A DNA stretch of 64,000 nucleotides, from assembly GCA_016719225.1 (NCBI GenBank), contig JADKAN010000002.1, positions 310,001 through 374,000 of the forward strand, given 5' to 3'. A program made the translations under genes and the position numbers. The DNA is from Flavobacteriales bacterium (lineage in GTDB: Bacteria; Bacteroidota; Bacteroidia; Flavobacteriales_F; PHOS-HE28). The notes under the pieces were generated by a model that was not told the origin of the DNA, made no database searches, and saw only the letters and a list, made by a program, of their open reading frames with translations. Positions 25,432-33,211 of the stretch are shown here, one piece after another. How positions within the stretch are numbered: the first letter of the stretch is position 1; each line of letters begins with the position of its first letter.

Positions 25432-26342
25432 GATCATCCGGGATAGCGCGTTCGAGCGCGGCCGTGTGCATCTTCCTGCTCCTCGCGTTGTTCGCGGGCC
25501 TGCCCCATGCTTCCGCCCAGGTCCACACGCCCGGCACTTCGGCACCGCAAGGCGACTTCGTACCCAAGGTCACGCGTTACGACCTGTACGTCACCGACAC
25601 GCTGCTGAACTACACCGGCAAGAGCGTGCACGCCATCGCGGTGAACGGGCAAACGCCCATGCCCACGCTCCATTTCACCGAAGGGGACACCGCCTTGATC
25701 GTGCTGCACAACAACTTGAAGAAAGGCGAGACCTCGTTGCACTGGCACGGCCTCATCCTTCCCAACCGCTACGATGGCGTGCCGTGGCTTACCACCGCGC
25801 CCATCCCCGCCGGCGGAACGCACGTCTACAAATTCCCGCTCGTGCAAAGCGGCACCTACTGGTACCATTCGCACACCATGTTGCAGGAGCAAAGCGGCAT
25901 GAACGGCGCGTTGATCATCCATAAGCGGGAAGAACCGACGATGCCGGAGTACGTGCTGCTGCTCACCGACTGGACCAACATGAAGCCCATGGAAGTCTCG
26001 CGCCGGCTGCACAACGCGGACGATTGGTTCACCATCCAAAAGAACAAGCTGCGGCCCGGCACCGTGCAGAGCTACCTCGATGCCATCAAGACCGGGCACC
26101 TCGGCACCAAGCTCACCAACGAATGGAAACGGATGCACGCCATGGACGTGAGCGACGTCTATTACGACCGCTTCCTCTCCAACGGACTTCCGATCGCGAC
26201 GGCGCCGCAGTTCAAGGGCGCTGAGCAAGTGCGCATCCGCATCATCAACGGCAGCTCCTCCACCTATTTCTGGATCAACTACGCCGGTGGAAAATGGAGG
26301 TGGTCGCCAGCGATGGCGCCGATGTTGAACCCGTTGCCGTAG
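25428..26342 (+). CDS. multicopper oxidase, N-terminal part (frameshifted)
   Basis: 304 residues of a CopA-type periplasmic copper oxidase. A signal peptide (VCIFLLLALFAGLPHASAQ) is followed by cupredoxin domains with HWHGLILPN and WYHSHTMLQEQSG, the first two of the four copper-ligand clusters. It reads FWINYAGGK then leaves the family sequence as WRWSPAMAPMLNPLP and stops. The correct continuation, MEVVASDGADVEPV, is in the frame beginning at 26294. One base lost from the AAAA run at about 26289-26292 accounts for the break. The full gene would be 25428-27703, about 758 residues. Confidence 0.85.
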   Translation: MRSSGIARSSAAVCIFLLLALFAGLPHASAQVHTPGTSAPQGDFVPKVTRYDLYVTDTLLNYTGKSVHAIAVNGQTPMPTLHFTEGDTALIVLHNNLKKGETSLHWHGLILPNRYDGVPWLTTAPIPAGGTHVYKFPLVQSGTYWYHSHTMLQEQSGMNGALIIHKREEPTMPEYVLLLTDWTNMKPMEVSRRLHNADDWFTIQKNKLRPGTVQSYLDAIKTGHLGTKLTNEWKRMHAMDVSDVYYDRFLSNGLPIATAPQFKGAEQVRIRIINGSSSTYFWINYAGGKWRWSPAMAPMLNPLP

Positions 26343-27703
26343 ATCGCTTCATCATCGGCACGGCCGAGACCTACGATGTGATCGTGACGCTGCCCGCGGC
26401 CAACACCGCCTACGAGCTGCTCGCAACAGCGGAGGACCGCACGCGCTCCACCTCCGTTTATATCGGCGATGGCATCCGCCAACTCGCTTCGCCACTGCAG
26501 CCCTTGAAGTATTTCGAGGGCATGAAGATGATGAACGACATGATGCGCATGGACGGCAACCTCGACGACATGGGCATGACCATGAGCTTGCAGCAGATGG
26601 ACATGAACGAGGTGATGTATCCGGAGATCAGCGGAGCTGCGCAAACCGGTCACGAGCACATGGACCATGCGGACATGCAGGCCTCCACCGGCATCACCAC
26701 GCTCAACTACGGGATGCTCCGCGCACCGGAACCAACCGTGCTACCTCCCGGGCCGATCAAAGAACTCCGCTTCGAGCTCACCGGTAACATGAACCGCTAC
26801 CTCTGGTCCATCAACAACCGGACGATCTCCGAGACGGACAAGATCATGATCCGCAAGGGCGAGAACGTGCGGCTGATCCTGCACAACAACTCCATGATGC
26901 GGCATCCCATGCACCTGCACGGGCACTTCTTCCGCGTGCTGAACGGGCAAGGCGATCACGCCCCGCTGAAGAACGTGCTGGACATCATGCCGATGGAAAC
27001 CGACACCATCGAATTCGCCGGTACCGAGGATGGCGATTGGTTCTTCCATTGCCACATCCTCTACCACATGATGAGCGGCATGGGCCGCGTGTTCAGCTAT
27101 GCGGACAGCATCCCCAACCCCGAGCTGCCGGACCCCAAGCGCGCCTATCGCAATTTCCTGAAGGAGGACAAGCACTGGCACCTGAAGGCCCAGAACGACT
27201 TTGCCACCAACGGCCTCGATGGTGAATTGATGTTCGGTGAGAAGCGCTGGATGTTCCAAGCCGAATGGCGCTTGGGCTATACCGAGGAACACGGTCGGGA
27301 GGTGGAAGCGCGCTTCGGCCGCTATGTGGACCGCATGCAATGGCTCTTCCCCTACATCGGCGCGGATTGGCGAACCGCTGCGTTGGACATGCATGAAGTA
27401 CCCGACAACCTCTTCGGAAAACCCAACACCAAGGGCGAACGCCAAACGCTGAACATCGGTCTCCGCTACACGTTACCGTTCCTCTTCATCCTGGACGGTC
27501 ACGTCGATACGGACGGAAAGTTCCGCGCCTCCCTGATGCGCGAGGACATCGCTCTCACCACGCGCCTGCGCATGGACCTGATGGGCAACAGCGACCTTGA
27601 ATACATGGGTCGTTTGCGGTACATCCTCACCAAGAACATCGCGGCCTCCACCCACTACGATAGCGACATGGGGCTGGGCGTGGGTGTTACGCTGACGTAT
27701 TGA
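26294..27703 (+). CDS. multicopper oxidase, C-terminal part with beta-barrel-like extension
   Basis: 469 residues continuing the oxidase. It contains the type 1 and trinuclear copper ligands HPMHLHGHFFRVL and WFFHCHILYHMMSGM (about 205-265), preceded by a Met/His-rich insert (MKMMNDMMRMDG, MGMTMSLQQMDMNE, HEHMDHADMQ) of the kind that binds Cu(I). After the cupredoxin end (near residue 285) come ~185 further residues with alternating strands (FQAEWRLGYTEEHG, FPYIGADWRT, LNIGLRYTLPFLF, YMGRLRYILTKNI) ending in VGVTLTY, resembling half of a CopB-like outer-membrane barrel. It is separated from its N-terminal half by a single-base frameshift. Confidence 0.85.
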   Translation: MEVVASDGADVEPVAVDRFIIGTAETYDVIVTLPAANTAYELLATAEDRTRSTSVYIGDGIRQLASPLQPLKYFEGMKMMNDMMRMDGNLDDMGMTMSLQQMDMNEVMYPEISGAAQTGHEHMDHADMQASTGITTLNYGMLRAPEPTVLPPGPIKELRFELTGNMNRYLWSINNRTISETDKIMIRKGENVRLILHNNSMMRHPMHLHGHFFRVLNGQGDHAPLKNVLDIMPMETDTIEFAGTEDGDWFFHCHILYHMMSGMGRVFSYADSIPNPELPDPKRAYRNFLKEDKHWHLKAQNDFATNGLDGELMFGEKRWMFQAEWRLGYTEEHGREVEARFGRYVDRMQWLFPYIGADWRTAALDMHEVPDNLFGKPNTKGERQTLNIGLRYTLPFLFILDGHVDTDGKFRASLMREDIALTTRLRMDLMGNSDLEYMGRLRYILTKNIAASTHYDSDMGLGVGVTLTY

Positions 27704-27805
27704 GCGGGCCATGTGTTCTCGTTTCTGCTGTTGCGTTTCAGCATTGGGTGGGGGCTATGCTCTTCAGCAGTGTAAGCCGTATGCAGTACAACCGGGTGCC
27801 TTTGC

Positions 27806-28201
27806 TCATTGCAACAAACCGCGCATGTTGGCCGTCCACCAGGGCGCGAGGAAGGTGATGATCGGCACAGCAACCCACACGCGCCCTTTCAACACATTGT
27901 AGTCCGCGAGCATCTCGGGCCAGCTGTGGTGGCTGATGAAATAACCAACGCCGAATTCGAAGACCAACGTCAGGAGCATCCATCCTGCTCCAATGGCCCA
28001 TGCCTGCTGCCCAGTGGCCGGCGCGAGCCACGGCACCGTGTACCATGTGATGCATAGGATGATCACACACAATAGAATGGTGCTGATGATGTGTCCGATC
28101 GCTTCACCCGTGAAGGGAATGATCAGCTTCATGCGAAGCGTACCATTGGCGATGGCTCCGACCATGAAAAGCAACCAGATGAAAAAGGCTCTTCCCCACA
28201 T
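27806..28201 (-). CDS. small four-helix membrane protein of unknown function
   Basis: 131 residues (MWGRAFFIWLLFMVGAIA...), with four hydrophobic helices, for example IISTILLCVIILCITWYTVP and AIGAGWMLLTLVFEFGVGYF, and a SHHSWPEMLADYNVLKGR loop. I recognise no characterised family. The open frame begins three codons earlier with GTG, but the ATG at 28201 is better. It converges on the multicopper oxidase with ~100 bp between the stops. Confidence 0.65.
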   Translation of the reverse strand: MWGRAFFIWLLFMVGAIANGTLRMKLIIPFTGEAIGHIISTILLCVIILCITWYTVPWLAPATGQQAWAIGAGWMLLTLVFEFGVGYFISHHSWPEMLADYNVLKGRVWVAVPIITFLAPWWTANMRGLLQ

Positions 28202-28814
28202 AGTGATCACTGTTCAGTGAAGTTGAGGGTATGGGATCGACCGATCCCTGAAATCGGTCATGAGAGCGGATTGCCGCGCTGGATCTGACGCGAGCTTACA
28301 CGCTCGCGACCTAATTGCTGACATCCAAATTCCTCGCCTCGGCGTTGGAGAGTGCTTATTCGTAGAACGACTTGCGGCCAAGTGCAATGCCTTCCTCCGT
28401 TTCTGGATCATCCGTGGGGATCAGCAATAGATGGGAAGTGTAGGCAGCCCAAGCAGGATCGGAGAATTAGTAGGGGGAGGGTCCGTTCCATTCCTCTACG
28501 GTTAGCTGGGCTATATCCGCGTCTCTCTGTCAAGCATCTAGTACTACAATACTTGCACAGAGCAGTACCACAGCGTTGCGTCGACGTCTTTTCATTCGTC
28601 GGAGATCATGAAATTCGCATTTAATAGGTACAGAAATGGATCAAGACCATTGGACGGCCAGAAGCGGAAGAGCAAGGGACGGACATGGGGTAAGCCATGT
28701 AGAGCATTGCGGATGAATGAGTACTGGCTGTGAAATGCTATCCGAACGATCCCAGTGGTCGATTGTTTCCCATAACCACCGTATGAAGCGGTGGGGCTAA
28801 AACAGAATGGACCC
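28202..28814. other. gene-poor stretch before ferritin with two small stem-loops
   Basis: No convincing gene in about 610 bp, and visibly less GC-rich than its neighbours. It holds perfect 7-bp stems at 28239-28245/28253-28259 and 28289-28295/28302-28308, and a 6-bp CCACCG/CGGTGG stem about 30 bp before ferritin. On the minus strand, 28356-28466 reads FSDPAWAAYTSHLLLIPTDD and onward to a stop with protein-like composition but no start, possibly the relic of a decayed gene. Confidence 0.45.
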
Positions 28815-29357
28815 ATGGCAACGAAGAAGATCAGTTCAGTGATGGAGAAAGCGCTTAATGCGCAAATGACGCAGGAAGCATGGCAGGCCCAGGTCTATCT
28901 GTCCTACGCAGCTTGGGCGGAGGAGAACCACTATGCGGGCATCGCGGATTTTCTGTACAAGCACTCGCATGAGGAAAGGGAGCACATGTTCAAGTTCATT
29001 AAGTTCATCCTCAATCGCGGTGGCAAGGTGAAGGTGGAGGCGATCAAGGCTGCTCCAGCCGACCCGAAGGACCTGGGGGATTGTTTGAAGAAGTTGCTTC
29101 AACATGAGGTGGAGAATTCCAAGCTCATCTACACGTTGACGGACCTGGCGCATTCTGAAAAGGACTGGCCCGCGCTGAATTTCGCGCAATGGTTCGTGAA
29201 GGAACAGGTGGAGGAAGAGACCTTGTTCAGCAACATGCTTGACAAATACATCTTGGCCACTACGAAGAAGGAAGGCAACGCCAACCTCTACGACTTCGAT
29301 CGCGATGTGGCGAACGCACCACAGGAAACAACTATTCCGCAGGAGGAGAAGTTCTGA
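28815..29357 (+). CDS. ftnA: ferritin
   Basis: A 180-residue non-heme ferritin subunit that oxidises Fe(II) and stores iron in the cytoplasm. The four-helix bundle has ferroxidase residues in YAAWAEENHYAGIADFLYKH, the HEEREHMFKF block and the KEQVEEE helix. The C-terminal tail (YDFDRDVANAPQETTIP) is slightly longer than usual. The start at 28815 (MATKKISSVMEKALNAQM) is preferred to an in-frame ATG at 28791. It lies next to the copper and arsenic genes in a metal-handling stretch. The 262 bp after its stop hold nothing I recognise. Confidence 0.93.
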   Translation: MATKKISSVMEKALNAQMTQEAWQAQVYLSYAAWAEENHYAGIADFLYKHSHEEREHMFKFIKFILNRGGKVKVEAIKAAPADPKDLGDCLKKLLQHEVENSKLIYTLTDLAHSEKDWPALNFAQWFVKEQVEEETLFSNMLDKYILATTKKEGNANLYDFDRDVANAPQETTIPQEEKF

Positions 29358-29619
29358 GCCATTGCCTGAGCTTCAAGGAAACCCGGGGATCCAGCTTTTG
29401 GGTCATAGGAATTCAGTTGGGTGGAACAAGTCTTTCTGAATACGGGGGTGCGGTATGTGGCGTCGTTAACGGGTGTCCTTGCCTGCGCCGGACTTCCTTG
29501 TTCATGTGGATCCTTGGAGATCCCTTCCTGGATACCCAGATGCGCTGTTCATCAATAATGCTGTTCTCATGAAGGATCTGTGAAGCCCGTCCTCAGCTTT
29601 GTGGTCCACAATCCAGCAC

Positions 29620-30603
29620 ATGGATCTTACGCAGACAGTGCATCCCGACGCTATTACTATCCTGGGCGAAGCCATTCCACTGGGCGCAAGCCGCCGGATG
29701 GACCTCGGAATCGCCAGTCTTTTCACCGATACACCGGTAGAAGTGCCCATTATCATCGAGCGATCTGCTATTCCGGGTCCTACGGTATTGATCACCGCCG
29801 GGATCCATGGCGACGAGGTGAACGGCGTGGAAGTGGTGCGGCAGATCATTTCGCATGGCGTGAACAAACCGGCCAAGGGCAGCATTATCTGCATACCGGT
29901 CGTCAACGTGTTCGGATTCATTGCGCGCTCACGGTATTTCCCGGATGGCCGCGACCTCAACCGCGCATTCCCCGGGCTGAAGGGCGGTTCCTTGGCGAGC
30001 CGCGTGGCGCACCGCTTCACCACCGAAGTGCTCCCCGCTGCGGACCTCTGCATGGATTTCCATACCGGCGGCGCGGAGCGGAATAACGCGGCGCAAGTGC
30101 GCATCGCACCGGATGATGCGCAATTGAAGACGCTAGCGGAGATTTTTCAGGCACCCTTCACACTGATCGAACCGCAGATCGAAGGTTCGTATCGTGGCAC
30201 TTGCCAGAAAATGGGCATCCCTAACCTCTTGAACGAAAGTGGCATGAGCCTGCGCTTGGACAAGGAAATGGCGCGTGAGGCGGTGGACGGCGCGATCCGC
30301 GTGCTGCATTACCTCGGCATGCTGGCGCCGGGGATCCGTGTGCCCGTGCCAAGCCACAAGAACGTGGTTGTCGCCAATAACAAGTGGGTGCGCGCTGAGC
30401 GGTCGGGTTTCCTGCACGTAAAAGTGGCCATGCACCAGTACGTGGAAGCAGGGGAAGTGCTCTGTACCATAAGCGATCCCTACGGCTCCAAGAGCGAACC
30501 CATGACGGCTGCGCGCTCGGGCTACGTTATCAACATCAGCCGCGCGCCGATGGTGTATCAAGGCGATGCCATCTTCAATATGGCGTTGGAGGTGGAGGCC
30601 TAA
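29620..30603 (+). CDS. succinylglutamate desuccinylase/aspartoacylase-family protein
   Basis: 327-residue M14-type zinc-dependent amidohydrolase. Zinc ligands appear in AGIHGDEVNGVE and DFHTGGAERNN, and RDLNRAFPG carries the substrate-binding Arg. The C-terminal ~80 residues (RSGFLHVKVAMHQYVEAGEV, LCTISDPYGSKSEP, ARSGYVINISRAPMVYQGD) form the beta domain of this subfamily. The real substrate (N-acylated amino acid or peptide) is unknown. The start MDLTQTVHPD at 29620 is preferred over 29599. No neighbour suggests a pathway. Confidence 0.85.
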   Translation: MDLTQTVHPDAITILGEAIPLGASRRMDLGIASLFTDTPVEVPIIIERSAIPGPTVLITAGIHGDEVNGVEVVRQIISHGVNKPAKGSIICIPVVNVFGFIARSRYFPDGRDLNRAFPGLKGGSLASRVAHRFTTEVLPAADLCMDFHTGGAERNNAAQVRIAPDDAQLKTLAEIFQAPFTLIEPQIEGSYRGTCQKMGIPNLLNESGMSLRLDKEMAREAVDGAIRVLHYLGMLAPGIRVPVPSHKNVVVANNKWVRAERSGFLHVKVAMHQYVEAGEVLCTISDPYGSKSEPMTAARSGYVINISRAPMVYQGDAIFNMALEVEA

Positions 30604-30660
30604 CACAGCCACAGAAAAGAGAAGGCGAACAGACGATGAATTTGCGTCCTCCATTTAATC

Positions 30661-30676
30661 ATCGTAATATTGCGAT
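30661..30676. promoter_or_regulatory. palindromic ArsR operator candidate
   Basis: ATCGTAATATTGCGAT is a 16-bp inverted repeat with one mismatched pair, ending 12 bp before the arsR ATG. Its place and symmetry suit binding by the encoded dimeric repressor, giving autoregulation and control of arsM. Confidence 0.55.
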
Positions 30677-30688
30677 CCAATAGGATAA

Positions 30689-31045
30689 ATGGGGCTTTCC
30701 AAGACATCGGCATTCACGAAACGCGACAAGCACGTGGCCCGCTATGCCAAGGCATTGGCGCATCCTGCGCGGGTGAGCATTCTTCGGCTGTTGGCCGGGA
30801 AGCGCAGTTGCGTTTGCGGCGATATCGTGGATGAACTTCCACTCGCGCAAAGCACCGTGAGCCAACACTTGAAGGAACTGAAGGCTGCCGGGCTGATCCA
30901 AGGCACCATTACCGGCACCAGCGTGTGCTATTGCATCGACCCGAAGGAATGGGCTCTGGCACAGCAGACCGTTATGGAGCTGATGCAAAGCTTCCGCGAA
31001 GTGGACGCCAGCTGCTGCTCCACCGCGGCTGACCAATGCTCTTGA
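30689..31045 (+). CDS. ArsR-family metalloregulator
   Basis: 118-residue winged-helix repressor. The DNA-binding helix-turn-helix is LPLAQSTVSQHLKELKAAGL (about 50-69) and the start of the fold is LAHPARVSILRLLAGK. Cys41 and Cys43 in SCVCGDI lie at the classic ArsR inducer site, with further Cys at the C-terminus (CYCIDP, ASCCST, CS) that may contribute to As(III) binding. It precedes arsM by 24 bp, and a palindrome lies just upstream, so arsenite-responsive control of both genes is a reasonable inference. Confidence 0.9.
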   Translation: MGLSKTSAFTKRDKHVARYAKALAHPARVSILRLLAGKRSCVCGDIVDELPLAQSTVSQHLKELKAAGLIQGTITGTSVCYCIDPKEWALAQQTVMELMQSFREVDASCCSTAADQCS

Positions 31046-31069
31046 ACACGATCCAAAAAGAAGCCCGCC

Positions 31070-31981
31070 ATGGAAAACATGAAGACCGCAGAGGAACTCA
31101 AGGAGAACGTCCGCAACACTTACGCCCAAGTGGCATTGCAAAGCAAGGAAGCCAATGCGGCATCCTGTTGCGGCGCAGGCGGATGCAGCACGGAGGTGTA
31201 CAACATCATGAGCGACGATTATGCCGGGCTAAAGGGCTATGCGGCGGATGCTGACCTCGGTTTGGGCTGTGGCCTACCCACGGAAACCGCCGGCATAAAG
31301 CCCGGCAATACTGTGCTGGACCTTGGCAGTGGCGCTGGCAACGACGCTTTCGTGGCGCGTGCGGCCACCGGCCCCGACGGTCGCGTGATCGGCGTTGACT
31401 TCACCCCGGAGATGATCGCCAAGGCGAAGGAGAACGCGCTGAAGCTCGGTTTTGCCAACGTGGAATTCCGCCAAGGCGACATCGAGACGCTGCCACTTTC
31501 CGCGGACATGGTGGATGTGGTGGTGAGCAACTGTGTGCTGAATCTGGTCCCGGACAAGAAGAAGGCGTTCGCCGAAATGCACCGCGTGCTTCGCAAGGGC
31601 GGGCACTTCAGCGTTTCCGATGTGGTACTCTCGCGAGCACTGCCGAACGAGCTCCGCCAAGCCGCTGAGCTTCATGCCGGTTGTGTAACGGGAGCATCGC
31701 AGGAATCGGACTATATGAGCATGATCGCCGAAGCCGGTTTTACCAACGTGAACGTTTTGAAACGCAAAGCCATCATCATCCCGTCCGACATCCTCTCGCG
31801 CTACCTTTCCCCTGAAGCAGTGGAAAACGTAAAAACGCAAGGCTTGGGTATTGAAAGCATCACCGTGTACGGGGAGAAGACCACGGAAACCAAGTGCTGC
31901 GAGCCGAACGCCGAATTGAAAGAGAAGGTGGTCGCCACCGGCGAGGACTGTGGATGTGGGATCGGAAGTTCTTGCTGCTGA
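31070..31981 (+). CDS. arsM: arsenite methyltransferase
   Basis: 303-residue SAM-dependent enzyme that methylates As(III) to methylated, volatile or less toxic species in the cytoplasm. The Rossmann motif I is VLDLGSGAGNDAF and the family blocks GVDFTPEMIAKAKENA, SNCVLNLVPDK and LHAGCVTGA supply the conserved cysteines that bind arsenic. An N-terminal cluster (SCCGAGGCST) and a Cys-rich C-terminus (KCCEPN, CGCGIGSSCC) add thiols. ATG at 31070 is used; an ATG three codons later is equally possible. It forms an operon with the ArsR-type gene. About 200 bp to rplM contain no gene. Confidence 0.94.
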   Translation: MENMKTAEELKENVRNTYAQVALQSKEANAASCCGAGGCSTEVYNIMSDDYAGLKGYAADADLGLGCGLPTETAGIKPGNTVLDLGSGAGNDAFVARAATGPDGRVIGVDFTPEMIAKAKENALKLGFANVEFRQGDIETLPLSADMVDVVVSNCVLNLVPDKKKAFAEMHRVLRKGGHFSVSDVVLSRALPNELRQAAELHAGCVTGASQESDYMSMIAEAGFTNVNVLKRKAIIIPSDILSRYLSPEAVENVKTQGLGIESITVYGEKTTETKCCEPNAELKEKVVATGEDCGCGIGSSCC

Positions 31982-32116
31982 GCAGTTAAGCGCTTCTGCG
32001 ACCGGGGTTTGGAAGTGATGGCGTCCGCAGTGTGCCTTACTATCTGCGTCCCAACACGTGTTTTTGCCTTTTTAGGCTGAAAAACGGCTGAAGGGGCAAC
32101 TGTCCACAACGCAATG

Positions 32117-32146
32117 TTGGTTTTCCGAAAGAAGCCCTTATCTTCG
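32117..32146 (+). promoter_or_regulatory. promoter of the rplM-rpsI ribosomal operon
   Basis: TTG at 32117-32119, a 19-bp spacer and TATCTTCG at 32139-32146 reproduce the Bacteroidota TTG-N19-TAnnTTTG layout with one change. The GTG start of rplM is 42 bp further on. This is the best full match in the window. Confidence 0.55.
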
Positions 32147-32188
32147 CGCCCCCTTAGCCGGGTCTTGACCCATAATACCCCCCATCCC

Positions 32189-32644
32189 GTGGCAACCACG
32201 ACTCATACCACATCCATGGCCAACGCGGCCACCACACAGAAAGAATGGCTTCTGGTGGACGCTGAGAACGAAGTGATCGGCCGTGTGGCCAGCAAGATCG
32301 CCATGCTCGTTCGCGGCAAGCATAAGCCCACCTTCACCGCCCACGTGGACACCGGCGATCATGTTATCGTGATCAATGCCGAAAAAGTGCGCCTCACCGG
32401 CAACAAGATGGCGGACAAGGAATACCAGCGTTACAGCTTGTATCCGGGTGGCCAGGTCCGCGAGCCCGCTGAAAAGCTGATGGCCCGCAAGCCTTTCGCA
32501 CTGTTGGAGCACGCCGTGCGCGGTATGCTGCCAAAGACCCGCTTGGGTCGCGCCCAGTTCAACAACCTCCACGTGGTGGTAGGCGCCGAGCACAAGCACG
32601 AAGCGCAAAAGCCCCGCAAGATCGATCTCAACACCATCAAGTGA
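32189..32644 (+). CDS. rplM: 50S ribosomal protein L13
   Basis: A 151-residue large-subunit protein. Family sequence runs from KEWLLVDAENEVIGRVASKI through RGMLPKTRLGRAQFNNLHVV. The start is set at the GTG at 32189: the resulting MATTTHTTSMANAATTQKEW aligns in length with the usual Bacteroidota N-terminus (about ten residues before the SANKAT-like block). The ATG at 32216 would give a protein nine residues short, and the ORF start at 32114 would overlap the promoter. It is the first gene of the rplM-rpsI pair. Confidence 0.93.
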   Translation: MATTTHTTSMANAATTQKEWLLVDAENEVIGRVASKIAMLVRGKHKPTFTAHVDTGDHVIVINAEKVRLTGNKMADKEYQRYSLYPGGQVREPAEKLMARKPFALLEHAVRGMLPKTRLGRAQFNNLHVVVGAEHKHEAQKPRKIDLNTIK

Positions 32645-32646
32645 GC

Positions 32647-33033
32647 ATGGAACCCATCAACAGCCTCGGCCGCCGGAAAACCTCCGTTGCACGCGTAGTC
32701 CTCAGCGACGGCGACGGCACGGTCATCGTGAACGGCGTGGAAGGCAAGGAGTACTTCCCCATAACGATCCAACAGTTCAAGCTGGCGCAGCCGTTCAAGC
32801 TCACGGGCACCGAGGGCAAGTACGACGTCACCGTGAACGTTCGTGGTGGCGGCATCACTGGCCAAGTGGAGGCTGTCCGTTTGGGTATCTCCCGTGCTTT
32901 GGTGGCGATCGACGAAACCCTGAAGCCCGCATTGAAGGCGCAAGAACTGATGACGCGTAACCCCGCTGAGGTGGAGCGCAAGAAGTTCGGCCGCAAGAAG
33001 GCGCGCAAGCGTTACCAGTTCAGCAAGCGTTAA
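32647..33033 (+). CDS. rpsI: 30S ribosomal protein S9
   Basis: 128 residues, from MEPINSLGRRKTSVARVVLS to the universally conserved basic tail KKARKRYQFSKR that reaches the P-site tRNA. An in-frame GTG at 32641 overlaps the rplM stop, but the ATG at 32647 gives the standard N-terminus. The 178 bp to rpsB have no gene and may include its leader or promoter. Confidence 0.96.
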   Translation: MEPINSLGRRKTSVARVVLSDGDGTVIVNGVEGKEYFPITIQQFKLAQPFKLTGTEGKYDVTVNVRGGGITGQVEAVRLGISRALVAIDETLKPALKAQELMTRNPAEVERKKFGRKKARKRYQFSKR

Positions 33034-33211
33034 TATCCCACGCTTGCCGGGGGCCTTGTCCCGCACCGCCTTCGCGTGGTGTGTCCAAGGTCCAGCATCC
33101 AATCCGGGCGGACCGATGTTGTCCACGTGCGTTAGGCACGGCGACACGCTACCGAGCCGGATGCCTGCAAAACGGGAAAAAAGGAAAGTGGACCAAAACA
33201 AAACGACAAGG

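Noticed and set aside
28700..28814. Possible group II intron end or domain V remnant before ferritin
   Set aside because: There is a short CCACCG/CGGTGG stem, but the sequence does not fit a domain V consensus and no reverse transcriptase is present.
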